Shown here piece after piece: positions 16,435 through 25,028 of a stretch of DNA of 64,000 nucleotides. The position numbers were made by a program, and so were the translations under genes. Within the stretch, counting starts at the first letter, position 1; each line of letters begins with the position of its first letter. The notes beneath the pieces were generated by a model that was not told where the DNA came from, searched no databases, and saw only the letters and a list, made by a program, of their open reading frames with translations. This DNA is from Marinomonas lutimaris (lineage in GTDB: Bacteria > Pseudomonadota > Gammaproteobacteria > Pseudomonadales > Marinomonadaceae): NCBI RefSeq assembly GCF_019426345.1, contig NZ_JAHLLW010000010.1, positions 62,001 to 126,000 of the forward strand, in the 5' to 3' direction.

Positions 16435-17789
16435 TGCAAACCTCATCTCGGTTACAAAACTGGGGGGAAGAACGAAAACACCATTTTTCAAACCTTCATC
16501 CGGTCAAGATCCAAGGCAAAGTATTGCAGATTAATGGCATATTATTAGAAAGCCATCTACCTTTTGCTCGAATTGGTGACCTATGTACCATTCACGGTGA
16601 AAATGGCAAAGAAATTTTAGCCGAAATCATTGGCTTTAACGCTGAAACAGTACTGCTCTCTGCTCTCGCTGCCCTAGAGGGAGTCGAAGCAGGTGCACTT
16701 ATCACCCCTCATTATCAATCACATCATATTGAAAGTAGTGACGCGTTATTTGGCTCTGTATTAGATGGTTTTGGACGACTATTACAAGGACCAAAAGACG
16801 CCTTCACCTTGGCAAAAAGTGAGACGATTACTCCCGTGATTAATGAAGCTCTGGCCCCCACCCAACGCCCACGAATAAGCACACCGATGCCCACAGGCAT
16901 TCGCGCTATCGACGGTTTACTTACCATAGGTGAAGGTCAGCGCATTGGCGTTTTTGCAGGGGCGGGCTGTGGTAAAACCACCCTACTTGCCGAGCTAGCT
17001 CGCAACATGCCCTGCGATGTTATTGTCTTTGGCCTTATTGGTGAGCGGGGCCGAGAACTTAGAGAATTTCTAGACCACGAACTAGACGATGAACTACGCA
17101 GCCGCTCTATTCTTATATGCTCTACATCGGATAGAACCAGTATGGAGCGTAGCCGTGCCGCTTCAACCGCCACAGCCATTGCAGAAGGTTTTCGAGCTCG
17201 CGGTAAACGTGTTTTATTGCTCATTGACTCTCTCACACGCTTTGCGAGAGCCCAGCGAGAGATCGGCCTTGCCGCAGGCGAGCCACCAGGTAGAGGCGGC
17301 TTTCCTCCGTCGGTTTACACTATGTTGCCACGCCTAGTTGAACGTGCTGGCAATATGGAAGGAGCAGGATCTATTACAGCACTTTACACAGTGTTAATTG
17401 AGGGCGACGTTATAGCAGGCGACCCAGTTGCAGACGAAGTACGTTCATTATTGGATGGCCATATTATTTTGTCGCGAAAACTAGCGGAGAAAAACCATTA
17501 CCCAGCGATTGATGTACTTGGCAGCATCAGCCGAACTATGGGTAATGTAACCGACTCTTCTCATATCCAATCTGCTGGAAAAATGCGCAACCTCATGTCC
17601 GCTTACAAAGAAGTAGAAATGCTGATTCGCCTTGGAGAATATGAACAGGGCCACGACCCATTGACCGACTCTGCGGTCTCGTTAAATGGGCCTATCAATA
17701 CATTTCTTAAGCAGTCTATGCGAGCACCATCATCGCTCAATGATACCGTTGAACAATTAAGTCAGTTGGTATCCCATGCTAACGACTAA
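16434..17789 (+). CDS. hrcN: HrcN / SctN type III secretion ATPase
   Basis: Hexameric ATPase at the base of the apparatus that unfolds substrates and strips chaperones. It has 451 residues. Walker A is GAGCGKTT at 176-183; Walker B is RVLLLIDSLTRFARAQREI near 260. The F1/flagellar-type signature GEPPGRGGFPPSVY is present, followed by the type III SITALYTVLIEGDVIAGDPVADEVRSLLDGHI block (about 310-342). It starts by a one-base overlap with hrpQ and overlaps hrpO by 14 bases. In Pseudomonas, HrcN has been reported to bind cyclic-di-GMP, relevant given the GGDEF gene just upstream. All catalytic motifs are intact. Confidence 0.97.
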   Translation: MQTSSRLQNWGEERKHHFSNLHPVKIQGKVLQINGILLESHLPFARIGDLCTIHGENGKEILAEIIGFNAETVLLSALAALEGVEAGALITPHYQSHHIESSDALFGSVLDGFGRLLQGPKDAFTLAKSETITPVINEALAPTQRPRISTPMPTGIRAIDGLLTIGEGQRIGVFAGAGCGKTTLLAELARNMPCDVIVFGLIGERGRELREFLDHELDDELRSRSILICSTSDRTSMERSRAASTATAIAEGFRARGKRVLLLIDSLTRFARAQREIGLAAGEPPGRGGFPPSVYTMLPRLVERAGNMEGAGSITALYTVLIEGDVIAGDPVADEVRSLLDGHIILSRKLAEKNHYPAIDVLGSISRTMGNVTDSSHIQSAGKMRNLMSAYKEVEMLIRLGEYEQGHDPLTDSAVSLNGPINTFLKQSMRAPSSLNDTVEQLSQLVSHAND

Positions 17790-18249
17790 ACCCAGATTCG
17801 TGATTGAAGAATCACCTCCTCCTAATCCTGAACAACAAACGCTAAAAGATACCTTAGCGATTCTTATGCCAATTCGTGCCCACCGCCAGTTCAAGAGTGA
17901 ACAACAATGGCGAGAGGCAAAGCTAAAACTAAAACAAATAGAGCAACAAATTGAAGAAATGGAAGCCCATCTTGAATCACAAAAACAAGAGCATTTAACT
18001 CGCCGCCAAGAACTAAGCGATACACACCAAGGCCAAACACTTAACCAAAAAAACTTGAACGAGTGGATAGGTGAAGAGAAACAGTTGTTGGTCAAATTAG
18101 ACACAATTAACCGTGAGCTAAACGCTCTACACCAAACGCTTCAAAAACAACAAGAAATAGAGCAACAAGCCAAAGCCCAAGTTCAAGTTAAACAACGAGA
18201 CCTTGAAAGACTCACGACCTTAAAAAACGAAATTGAGGAGGCCTTATGA
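17776..18249 (+). CDS. hrpO: HrpO / SctO central stalk protein
   Basis: Central stalk (SctO/FliJ/YscO family) linking the ATPase to HrcV. It has 157 residues and is nearly all coiled coil with many Gln, Glu, Lys and Leu residues (about 40-155), which is the family's main feature. Sequence conservation is always low; the assignment rests on coiled-coil content and position between hrcN and hrpP. The start overlaps hrcN by 14 bases and the stop overlaps hrpP in ATGA. Confidence 0.85.
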   Translation: MLTTKPRFVIEESPPPNPEQQTLKDTLAILMPIRAHRQFKSEQQWREAKLKLKQIEQQIEEMEAHLESQKQEHLTRRQELSDTHQGQTLNQKNLNEWIGEEKQLLVKLDTINRELNALHQTLQKQQEIEQQAKAQVQVKQRDLERLTTLKNEIEEAL

Positions 18250-18764
18250 ACATGGCGACTTCCCAAGCCACCAGTCAACCAGACAGAGAAAGAAACACTC
18301 AAGCACTAGAAAATAAGCCGCGAGCAAGGGGCAATGATGAACTGATCGCAGACTCATCCTTGTTTAGTTCGTTTGTTTATCCATTCATACCACCATTATT
18401 GGAACCAAACAGCCCGATTGAAAACACGGCCCCTATATCTAAAGCGCCACATTCAATCTATCTTCCACCTCACTTAAATGACGAAATGGTCTTGAATTCG
18501 CTGGAAGTACAAGTATCCGATGAACTTAGCGGTAAACAACCCTCTTTCAATTGCACGCTAATCCTACCTCACTTAGGCGAAGTTAAAATGAACGCCAGCC
18601 AATCATCCAGTCAATGGCATATTAATTTGGCTTTTAACAAACCAGAAGCATTGGAATACTTACGTCGGACTCAGTCAACGGCAACCCATCGCCTACGCGA
18701 GAAGCTAGGGGCAAATGTCATTCTAGGCTTATCCTTAATAAGGGAGAAAGTCACTAATGAGTAA
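18246..18764 (+). CDS. hrpP: HrpP / SctP substrate-switch regulator
   Basis: Needle/pilus length and specificity-switch protein (SctP). It has 172 residues: a disordered N-terminus of about 90 residues and a compact C-terminal T3S4 domain (about 95-172). The domain includes LPHLGEVKMNASQSSSQWHINL and ends LREKLGANVILGLSLI, a pattern shared with FliK/YscP C-termini. A strong GAGGAGG ribosome site lies before the ATG. It overlaps both neighbours by a few bases. Confidence 0.82.
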   Translation: MNMATSQATSQPDRERNTQALENKPRARGNDELIADSSLFSSFVYPFIPPLLEPNSPIENTAPISKAPHSIYLPPHLNDEMVLNSLEVQVSDELSGKQPSFNCTLILPHLGEVKMNASQSSSQWHINLAFNKPEALEYLRRTQSTATHRLREKLGANVILGLSLIREKVTNE

Positions 18765-19857
18765 CTTTTTAAACACACGTCGTTCCATCAATGCAATGGA
18801 TATTCCACTCAATAAACGTCTTGGCCGTGGTGTAAACCTAGCTTATAAAGGTAAAGAAAAAGGCACCTTAACGCTCGATTATGGATCCCCTTTTTTTTCA
18901 CCTAACGATTATCTTGAGATTCAAACGGATATTGGCTGCATTGGCATTAAGATCAATCAAGCCGAACATTGCTTAAATCTTTTTTCCAGTGTGCCCTTTG
19001 TGTTAACGCCCTCCGTTACGCAAATAGAAAAACAAGAATGGTATATAGAGCTGTATAACCAGTGTTTATTTTCTAGCTTTCGTGCTCTATTTGGTCGCCT
19101 CACAATAAGCCGCACACCATTATTAGACGATGTAAGACCCTATGAGCTCAACTGGAATGAAGAAGCAAGCACTGGAACAGCCTCGCTATTACTCTCACCT
19201 AGCACTTTAGAACAGATGTTAGAGCGTCAGCCTTGGCAGTTTTATTCGTTTCTAGACATTTCTGAACTGATACTGTCCTCTCCTGTCCGCTTAGCAACGA
19301 CTCGTATTCGATATTCGCAACTAAAACGGTTAGATATCGGCGATATATTAATCCCTGATCGGCCTTTTTTTTCTAGTGAAGGCCAAGGCAGCCTACGTCT
19401 ATCTAATCTAATTCTGCAATTAGACTTCACCGATAATGGAACTCTTCGCTCTTATAAGGTCACTCAACTACATAAAGCAGCAGTAGAAGAGCTAAATATG
19501 TACAACGAGAATGAAGAACATACCTCAAATGAAACACCAACACATCTTGACGAGGATAATGCTTTGAACATCCTCCCCAATGCGGAACATAACAACCCAG
19601 CTAGAATAATACCAGAGACACAAATCGCTCTATCTCTGTGTGCTGGAGAAGTGTCTCTCAGTCTACACGAGCTAAGCCAATTGCGTGTTGGTAGCACTCT
19701 CACTGCTATTGGTGAGATGCCCGGACACGCAACGCTTTACAAGGGCAATATCGCGGTTGCCCATGGTGAACTAGTTGAAGTTGATGGCCGCTTAGGTGTG
19801 CAACTTACCCAAATTCTACTGAATCAAGTACCTCGTTCCGAGGGAGCTAACACATGA
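18757..19857 (+). CDS. hrcQ: HrcQ / SctQ cytoplasmic-ring protein, unsplit form
   Basis: Sorting-platform protein (SctQ; flagellar FliM/FliN relatives). It has 366 residues. A first SPOA-like module lies at about 190-245 ([21 protein letters not shown]). A linker rich in Asn/Glu/Thr follows (245-288). The C-terminal SPOA domain is at 289-358 ([19 protein letters not shown] and [18 protein letters not shown]). In P. syringae this protein is split into HrcQA and HrcQB; here it is one gene, as in Erwinia. An internal start producing the C-terminal SPOA fragment, known in other SctQ proteins, is possible but not shown. It ends overlapping hrcR. Confidence 0.9.
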   Translation: MSNFLNTRRSINAMDIPLNKRLGRGVNLAYKGKEKGTLTLDYGSPFFSPNDYLEIQTDIGCIGIKINQAEHCLNLFSSVPFVLTPSVTQIEKQEWYIELYNQCLFSSFRALFGRLTISRTPLLDDVRPYELNWNEEASTGTASLLLSPSTLEQMLERQPWQFYSFLDISELILSSPVRLATTRIRYSQLKRLDIGDILIPDRPFFSSEGQGSLRLSNLILQLDFTDNGTLRSYKVTQLHKAAVEELNMYNENEEHTSNETPTHLDEDNALNILPNAEHNNPARIIPETQIALSLCAGEVSLSLHELSQLRVGSTLTAIGEMPGHATLYKGNIAVAHGELVEVDGRLGVQLTQILLNQVPRSEGANT

Positions 19858-20507
19858 ATCTTGGCCAAGTCGATCCGATGCTATTCGCCCTCTTTTTAGG
19901 AGGGTTATCATTGCTTCCTATCATGCTTATTGTCTGCACCGCTTTCTTAAAAATATCCATGGTGCTTTTAATTACCCGTAATGCCATGGGGGTTCAACAA
20001 GTACCGCCAAATATGGCCATTTATGGTATCGCTCTAGCTGCAACATTTTTTGTAATGGCGCCGGTCTTCAAAGACATCAGTATCAAGGTAAAAGAGACGC
20101 CACCTGACTTTTCGTCATTGGACGCAATGCAAACCAGCGTTAACCACCTTATTGGGCCACTACAAGCCTTTATGTCTCGAAATGTTGCCCCTGATATCCA
20201 GTCCCATTTAATGGATACAACAGCACAAATTTGGCCCAAGGAAATGGCAGAAAAGGTTACCAAAGATGACCTTATGATTGTGATCCCCTCCTTTATGCTT
20301 TCAGAGCTACAAGCTGGACTGAAAATAGGCTTTCTAATTTACATCCCCTTTATCGTGATTGACCTAATTGTCTCTAATTTACTTCTAGCATTAGGAATGC
20401 AAATGGTATCGCCAATGACCATTTCTCTACCACTAAAGATTTTACTATTTGTACTCGTCGATGGTTGGAGCCGACTACTGGATGGACTCTTTTACACCTA
20501 TATCTAA
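19854..20507 (+). CDS. hrcR: HrcR / SctR export-gate core protein
   Basis: Core export-gate subunit (FliP/SctR family; five copies per apparatus). It has 217 residues with four hydrophobic segments. Hallmarks are [21 protein letters not shown] near 36-57 and the C-terminal [23 protein letters not shown] region with [19 protein letters not shown]. The start overlaps the hrcQ stop (ATGA). Highly conserved and intact. Confidence 0.97.
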   Translation: MNLGQVDPMLFALFLGGLSLLPIMLIVCTAFLKISMVLLITRNAMGVQQVPPNMAIYGIALAATFFVMAPVFKDISIKVKETPPDFSSLDAMQTSVNHLIGPLQAFMSRNVAPDIQSHLMDTTAQIWPKEMAEKVTKDDLMIVIPSFMLSELQAGLKIGFLIYIPFIVIDLIVSNLLLALGMQMVSPMTISLPLKILLFVLVDGWSRLLDGLFYTYI

Positions 20508-20530
20508 GCATTAAATCTGAGGCAAGTATC

Positions 20531-20791
20531 ATGGACGTATTAACACTTTTTAAGCAAGGAATGGTATTGGTTGTCATGTTGTCTGCTCCACCTCTTTTGG
20601 TTGCCTTGCTTGTCGGCGTGATCGTCTCGTTATTACAGGCTCTACTACAAGTGCAGGATCAAACATTACCATTCGCCATAAAACTCGTTGCCGTCTCAGT
20701 GACCCTAGCATTAACGGGGCGTTGGCTTGGTGTGGAGTTAATTCAATTCACCGGACAAATGTTCAATCTGATTGCATTAACAAGAGCGTAA
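20531..20791 (+). CDS. hrcS: HrcS / SctS export-gate protein
   Basis: Small export-gate subunit (FliQ/SctS family), 86 residues with two membrane helices (about 14-38 and 50-75). The conserved centre is PPLLVALLVGVIVSLLQALLQVQDQTLPFAIKL. The open frame extends upstream into hrcR, but the ATG at 20531 gives the usual family length and starts 23 bases after the hrcR stop. Confidence 0.95.
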   Translation: MDVLTLFKQGMVLVVMLSAPPLLVALLVGVIVSLLQALLQVQDQTLPFAIKLVAVSVTLALTGRWLGVELIQFTGQMFNLIALTRA

Positions 20792-20794
20792 GAC

Positions 20795-21589
20795 ATGGTT
20801 TTCCAAGGAATAGAACCTTTAACAGACTGGTTATTATCTATTGCATTAGCGATGGCACGTTTGTACCCATGCTTACTACTGGTTCCAATCTTCTCCTTCC
20901 ACGAATTAAAAGGCATGCTGCGCTACGCGATTGTTGTGATTATGGCGCTTATGGTTTCTCCTGGCATTCATGAAGCATTACCTAGCGACCACTCTTGGCT
21001 CACACTTTTTTTACTGTACTTCAAAGAAGCCGTACTAGGCATGTTATTAGGAACCCTGCTGGCCATTCCTTTTTGGTTGTTTGAGTCTATTGGGGCTTTA
21101 TTTGATAACCAACGAGGCGCCTTAATGGGTGGACAACTTAACCCTTCTTTAGGTGCAGACTTCACACCACTTGGTTTCCTTTTTAAGCAAACATTAATTG
21201 TATTAATCGTTACAACGGGCATGTTTCCATTTCTATTGCAAATCATCTGGGACAGTTATGTTATCTGGCCACCTACTGATTGGTTTCCAAGCCCGTCACC
21301 AGATGGAATGGAGGTCTATCTGAGCCTATTAAAACAAGCATTTGTTGATTTGGTCCTATACGCTCTTCCTCTTGTAGCACTTCTGCTATTTATTGAATTT
21401 GGCATGGCACTACTCAGTCTATACAGCCCACAACTACAAGTTTTTGTGCTGTCGATGCCATTAAAATGCCTAGTCGGTCTGGGCTTTTTAATCCTATATA
21501 TACCAACGCTGTTTTATTTAGCCGCAGAACGGAATCAAGAATGGCTTCAATTTGATCACATCCTAAAACAACTATTAACCGTTGATTAA
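20795..21589 (+). CDS. hrcT: HrcT / SctT export-gate protein
   Basis: Single-copy export-gate subunit (FliR/SctT family), 264 residues with about six membrane helices. Typical segments are ARLYPCLLLVPIF, GTLLAIPFWLFESIGALFDNQRGA, and FGMALLSLYSPQLQVFVLSMPLK. It begins 3 bases after hrcS. Complete and unremarkable. Confidence 0.96.
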   Translation: MVFQGIEPLTDWLLSIALAMARLYPCLLLVPIFSFHELKGMLRYAIVVIMALMVSPGIHEALPSDHSWLTLFLLYFKEAVLGMLLGTLLAIPFWLFESIGALFDNQRGALMGGQLNPSLGADFTPLGFLFKQTLIVLIVTTGMFPFLLQIIWDSYVIWPPTDWFPSPSPDGMEVYLSLLKQAFVDLVLYALPLVALLLFIEFGMALLSLYSPQLQVFVLSMPLKCLVGLGFLILYIPTLFYLAAERNQEWLQFDHILKQLLTVD

Positions 21590-21602
21590 TTAGGCCTATC
21601 TC

Positions 21603-22706
21603 ATGAGCGAAAAAACGGAGAAAGCGACCCCAAAGAAAGAACAGGACTCCAGAAAAAAAGGGCAGGTTGGGCAAAGCCAAGATGTCCATAAGCTCATGAT
21701 CGCCGCAGCCCTTTTTGAAGTCATACTAGCAATGGTAGACAATAGCATGGCTAGCCTCACCTCTATGGTGTCAACGCCTCTATACTTACTAAATCAACCC
21801 TTCTCATACGCCATACAAAAAGTACTCGTTCAATGCAGTACTATTGCTGGATCACTCATTATTATGGCGATAGGAATTGCCGTTATAATGAGGCTTGCAG
21901 GAGCTTGGATTCAATTTGGTTTTCTATTTGCTCCAGAAGCATTAAAACTGGATTTTAATAAACTCAATCCCATGAGCCAACTAAAAAACATGTTTTCAGG
22001 TAAAAAGCTGTTTGAACTCTTCAATAGCTTAGCCAAAGCGATTGTTTTAGGGTTTATTCTCTACCTTCTCATCACTCCCTCTCTTCAAACATTGATAAAA
22101 ATACCACTCACCGATATCAATACTGCATGGCATGGCATAGTGCAAATATTCATAAAAATAGAGCGAACCTGCCTAATGGCATTGCTGGTCTTGGCCAGCA
22201 TAGATTTCGGTATGCAAAAATACTTCCATTTGAAAAGCCTTCGAATGAGTAAAGACGATATAAAACAAGAGTACAAAAACTCCGAAGGAGACCCACACAC
22301 AAAGGGCCATCGACGCTCTGAAGCCCAACGTTTAGCAAATGAAGACATCCCGACGCCACAAAAACAACAACCTCAAAACTTGGGAGAAGCAGACGCTTTA
22401 ATCGTCAACCCCACTCACTTTGCTGTCGCCTTATACTACCGCCCAGAAATTACCCCCTTACCTAAAATCATTTGCAAAGGAATGGACAACGATGCATTAG
22501 ATTTAATTTCTCAAGCAAAGAAGAACAACATCCCAATCATACGTTTTGTATGGCTTGCTCGTACGCTACATAAAGAAGATGTAGGGAGCTATATTCCTCG
22601 TAAAACTCTACGCTATGTCGCAAAAATATACCAAGTTATTAAAGATTTTGACAAAGATGCTATGCAAGATGGTCTGCTACCTATACCAGACCTAGAGTCT
22701 TTATAA
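21603..22706 (+). CDS. hrcU: HrcU / SctU autocleaving export switch
   Basis: Export-gate switch protein (FlhB/YscU/HrcU family), 367 residues. The N-terminus is the usual SEKTEKATPKKEQDSRKKGQV, followed by four membrane helices (about 30-215) and a cytoplasmic domain. The autocleavage site NPTH begins at residue 269 (VNPTHFAVALYY), so cleavage between Asn and Pro is expected. It is last in the hrpQ-hrcU unit; the 408-base AT-rich gap follows. Confidence 0.97.
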   Translation: MSEKTEKATPKKEQDSRKKGQVGQSQDVHKLMIAAALFEVILAMVDNSMASLTSMVSTPLYLLNQPFSYAIQKVLVQCSTIAGSLIIMAIGIAVIMRLAGAWIQFGFLFAPEALKLDFNKLNPMSQLKNMFSGKKLFELFNSLAKAIVLGFILYLLITPSLQTLIKIPLTDINTAWHGIVQIFIKIERTCLMALLVLASIDFGMQKYFHLKSLRMSKDDIKQEYKNSEGDPHTKGHRRSEAQRLANEDIPTPQKQQPQNLGEADALIVNPTHFAVALYYRPEITPLPKIICKGMDNDALDLISQAKKNNIPIIRFVWLARTLHKEDVGSYIPRKTLRYVAKIYQVIKDFDKDAMQDGLLPIPDLESL

Positions 22707-22753
22707 AAGCCAGCTTCTCTTCCCCCCAAAAAAACAATCTTAAATACTCCAAC

Positions 22754-22785
22754 TCAATCGATCAATCGATCAATCGATCAATCGA
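22754..22785. repeat. TCAATCGA tandem repeat, four copies
   Basis: Four perfect 8-base units head to tail just after hrcU, followed by a partial TCA. Each junction also contains the palindrome ATCGAT. No function is evident. Confidence 0.95.
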
Positions 22786-22880
22786 TCACGACAACTTTAC
22801 TAATCGAAAAAAAAACGAACAACCATATAAAGCCATAAAAAATATAAGAATAAAAAACAAATCAAAGCCACAAACAAACA

Positions 22881-22915
22881 AAATAAATGATTACATCGCA
22901 TGTAATCATTTATTT
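22881..22915. promoter_or_regulatory. Perfect 16-base inverted repeat upstream of hrpL
   Basis: AAATAAATGATTACAT, a 3-base CGC centre, then the exact complement. The core GATTACAT-CGC-ATGTAATC looks like an operator for a dimeric regulator such as a LuxR/NarL-type protein. It lies 200 bases before hrpL. It could also be a transcript-end hairpin for the hrcU operon; there is no clear T-run, and surrounding sequence is generally A/T rich. Confidence 0.7.
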
Positions 22916-23114
22916 ACATTAAAATAAAAATACATGAAAACAAAAAATTAAACGCAAAAAAACAAACGCCTAAGTCATTGTTTTTAAAGAATTTTAATAA
23001 ATACTATCAGGCCAATTTATTATTGCTATAAAAATAAGCACAGCCCCCTATTAATAAAATGTTTTTTTCTGTTAACCTTTAACACCTCAAAAGAAAAAAT
23101 TAAGGGAACTAAAA

Positions 23115-23642
23115 ATGACTTTCGTCCACTCAACTAATAAAGAAAAAATAAATATTGAAAATTTATTTAAAAACCAAAACAGTAGACTAAAAAAATTCAT
23201 TAGTAAAAAAATATGGAAAAATGAGGATGTCGAAGAAGTTCTACAATTAACTTATTTAGAAGCTATTCGTTGTAAAGATAAGTTTAATGGTGAATCAAAA
23301 CCTGAAACATGGTTGTTTGGTATTGCCTCAAATTTAACAAAAAATTATTTCAAACGTCACTACAAGCAACCACACACAGAAGAAATCACAGAATTATTAA
23401 TATCTGAACTACAATCAGATATTGAAACAGATCCAGCTATTTTAATTGAATATGAATATACTTTAGAAAAAACACTAGCGGCAATGGCTAGCTTACCTCA
23501 GGAAACACAGCATATTCTCAACATGATTGTAGATAATGAATACAGCTATCAGGAAGCTGCAGATAATATTGGAGTACCAATTGGCACTATTCGCTCCAGA
23601 CTTTCAAGAGCTCGACAAGTTCTAAAAAAATGTTTGATCTGA
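23115..23642 (+). CDS. hrpL: HrpL ECF sigma factor
   Basis: Alternative sigma factor that reads hrp boxes. It has 175 residues. Sigma region 2 is about 20-85 (DVEEVLQLTYLEAIR then PETWLFGIASNLTKNYFKRH) and region 4 about 115-172 (LPQETQHILNMIVDNEYSYQEAADNIGVPIGTIRSRLSRARQVL). The nine hrp-box promoters in this window are its likely targets. Unlike Erwinia, where hrpL sits next to hrpX-hrpY-hrpS, it lies between hrcU and the chaperone gene. This gene and those to 24976 are visibly richer in A/T and AAA codons than the core operon. Confidence 0.93.
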   Translation: MTFVHSTNKEKINIENLFKNQNSRLKKFISKKIWKNEDVEEVLQLTYLEAIRCKDKFNGESKPETWLFGIASNLTKNYFKRHYKQPHTEEITELLISELQSDIETDPAILIEYEYTLEKTLAAMASLPQETQHILNMIVDNEYSYQEAADNIGVPIGTIRSRLSRARQVLKKCLI

Positions 23643-23698
23643 AATCATCATGTAAAAAACAAGAGCGGTAATAATCTATTTTATTACTGCTCTTATTA

Positions 23699-23726
23699 GG
23701 AACCAAGGAAGAGTATCAGTCACTTA
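23699..23726 (+). promoter_or_regulatory. hrp box for the CesT-type chaperone gene
   Basis: GGAACC-N15-TCACTTA, with T for C at the first -10 position as in the box at 8845. It lies 48 bases upstream of the ATG at 23775. Confidence 0.8.
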
Positions 23727-23774
23727 AGTAAAAAGACTGAAACCAATACATATATAAAATCATAAGGAATAAAG

Positions 23775-24197
23775 ATGACTGAGACACAGTTAAAAGCTGA
23801 ACAGCTAATTAAAAATTTTGGAAAAAAAATCAACACTCCTCTCTCTTTAGAGAATGGCGTCTGCGCTATATACGATTTAAACAACCAAGAACAAGCAATA
23901 ATTGAAGTTCCAGAGCACAGTGAAAATATAATTTTGCACTGTACAATAATAAAGATTACTGCAGATATTTCCGTACAATCATTACAAAAATTATTATTAT
24001 TAAACTTTGAGGTCAGTGCTATGCAGGGTTGCTGGTTGGCGATTGATGAAGAAGATCAAATTTGTTTATGTCACATCTTAGACATCAAAAAAACCGATGA
24101 AAAATATTTTTCCAATACTCTCGTAGGTTTCATGGAAAAGACAAAAGATGTTCGACTATTTGTAACGAACTTACTAATCCCCATGCAAAAACATTGA
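23775..24197 (+). CDS. CesT-family type III effector chaperone, possible DspF counterpart
   Basis: 140 residues with the class I chaperone pattern: an N-terminal helix (TETQLKAEQLIKNFGKKINTPL), then strands NGVCAIYDLNN and QAIIEVPEHSENIILHCTI, the helix SVQSLQKLLLLNFEVS, a GCWLAIDEEDQICLCHIL hairpin and a final helix ending DVRLFVTNLL. Proteins of this kind bind and present one effector. The AvrE/DspE effector at 28691 has no chaperone gene beside it, whereas avrE-avrF and dspE-dspF are normally adjacent. This is the best candidate in the window for the DspF role. It has its own hrp box and an AAGGA ribosome site. The family is well supported; the partner is inferred. Confidence 0.82.
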   Translation: MTETQLKAEQLIKNFGKKINTPLSLENGVCAIYDLNNQEQAIIEVPEHSENIILHCTIIKITADISVQSLQKLLLLNFEVSAMQGCWLAIDEEDQICLCHILDIKKTDEKYFSNTLVGFMEKTKDVRLFVTNLLIPMQKH

Positions 24198-24237
24198 AAA
24201 AATAAAACTATCACTTAAATCTCTTCAAAATAAAAAT

Positions 24238-24265
24238 GGAACTTATTTTTATTAAAATCCACCTA
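24238..24265 (+). promoter_or_regulatory. hrp box for hrpF-hrpG-hrcC-hrpT
   Basis: GGAACT-N15-CCACCTA, 44 bases before the hrpF ATG. It matches the GGAACT variants at hrpA and hrpQ. Confidence 0.9.
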
Positions 24266-24308
24266 TATTACGTACAAAAACTTCTAATTAATATAATGCG
24301 AGGTGACT

Positions 24309-24530
24309 ATGTCTTCCATTAATTCGACACGTTCTCAATTAGACCTACAATTTAACCGTACTCTAAAAAACATGGATAATCTAATCACAAATTTAGACAA
24401 TGCCTCCCTTGAAGATGTCTATGCTTTTAACTCCGCCATGCGACAAAATGCCACTGCAAGTTGGGCAGTAAACCAAGAAGTACAGGTTAAACATAACCTA
24501 GCTAAAACCATAATCAATGAAATTCGTTAG
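24309..24530 (+). CDS. hrpF: HrpF small Hrp secretion protein
   Basis: 73 residues, polar and helical, with no signal peptide and no cysteine. Length and position (first in hrpF-hrpG-hrcC-hrpT) match HrpF of Pseudomonas and Erwinia, a small protein needed for secretion and thought to be needle-like or a pilin co-factor. The frame opens at a GTG at 24303, but GAGGTGA fits the ATG at 24309. The sequence ends KHNLAKTIINEIR, 2 bases before hrpG. The assignment is by synteny and size. Confidence 0.75.
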   Translation: MSSINSTRSQLDLQFNRTLKNMDNLITNLDNASLEDVYAFNSAMRQNATASWAVNQEVQVKHNLAKTIINEIR

Positions 24531-24532
24531 CC

Positions 24533-24976
24533 ATGTTTTCAACTGCTGAACTAAAAAATAGCCTATGTCACTTTCTAGTAGGCTCAAAAGCACGTATTAG
24601 TTTTGCAATCGAACAACATCAATGCGAGCTAATTAAAGTAAATCAAGGCATAAATTGTTTGATCAGTATTGATGCAGAAAACAACAAAGTTGCCCCCGAT
24701 CTACTATCACGACTAACACAAATAGGGGCAAACCAATTTCCAGGAAAACCGATCTTAGGCTCTGACGGGATGTATTGGCTTGAAGTTTGGCAGCCTTTAT
24801 CAAAAGCTTCAGATACAAATAGCGAGAAGCTAATGGCAATCATTGAAATACTGGCGAATCAGGCTGCGGTTTGGAATGAAATGTTAAACAATTTTAAGCC
24901 GAACAAAACGACCTCGGCGCCAAACGATATGCTTAAGTTTGCAACTCGATTATCTAAAAGTCCCAGCCCTTTTTAA
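24533..24976 (+). CDS. hrpG: HrpG chaperone-like Hrp protein
   Basis: 147 residues, following hrpF by 2 bases and preceding hrcC, the place of hrpG in Hrp1 clusters. The profile resembles a type III chaperone-like fold: two beta-rich segments (ARISFAIEQHQCELIKVNQGINCLIS and LGSDGMYWLEVWQPL) and helices at both ends. In P. syringae, HrpG binds HrpV and indirectly relieves HrpS inhibition; neither hrpV nor hrpS was found here, so its regulatory role may be lost or different. No strong ribosome site is seen, so translation is probably coupled to hrpF. Confidence 0.72.
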   Translation: MFSTAELKNSLCHFLVGSKARISFAIEQHQCELIKVNQGINCLISIDAENNKVAPDLLSRLTQIGANQFPGKPILGSDGMYWLEVWQPLSKASDTNSEKLMAIIEILANQAAVWNEMLNNFKPNKTTSAPNDMLKFATRLSKSPSPF

Positions 24977-25028
24977 ACGCCTTATTATATTTATACATTT
25001 TGATACAAGGCCATATTAAGAGAAGCAT

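Larger units (their letters stand above)
22707..23114 (+). promoter_or_regulatory. AT-rich 408-base gap upstream of hrpL
   Basis: No gene is seen here. It holds a four-copy 8-base tandem repeat, a perfect 16-base inverted repeat (both listed separately) and A-rich leader. No sigma-54 site with the required GG-N10-GC spacing was found, although sigma-54 drives hrpL in Pseudomonas and Erwinia; GGCCAATTTATTATTGC near 23010 has the wrong spacing. AAGGGA precedes the hrpL ATG. Confidence 0.6.

Noticed and set aside
22754..22785. CRISPR-like array
   Set aside because: The units are 8 bases with no spacers; a simple tandem repeat.
22998..23025. Possible sigma-54 promoter GGCCAATTTATTATTGC before hrpL
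   Set aside because: GG and GC are 13 bases apart; sigma-54 requires 10.
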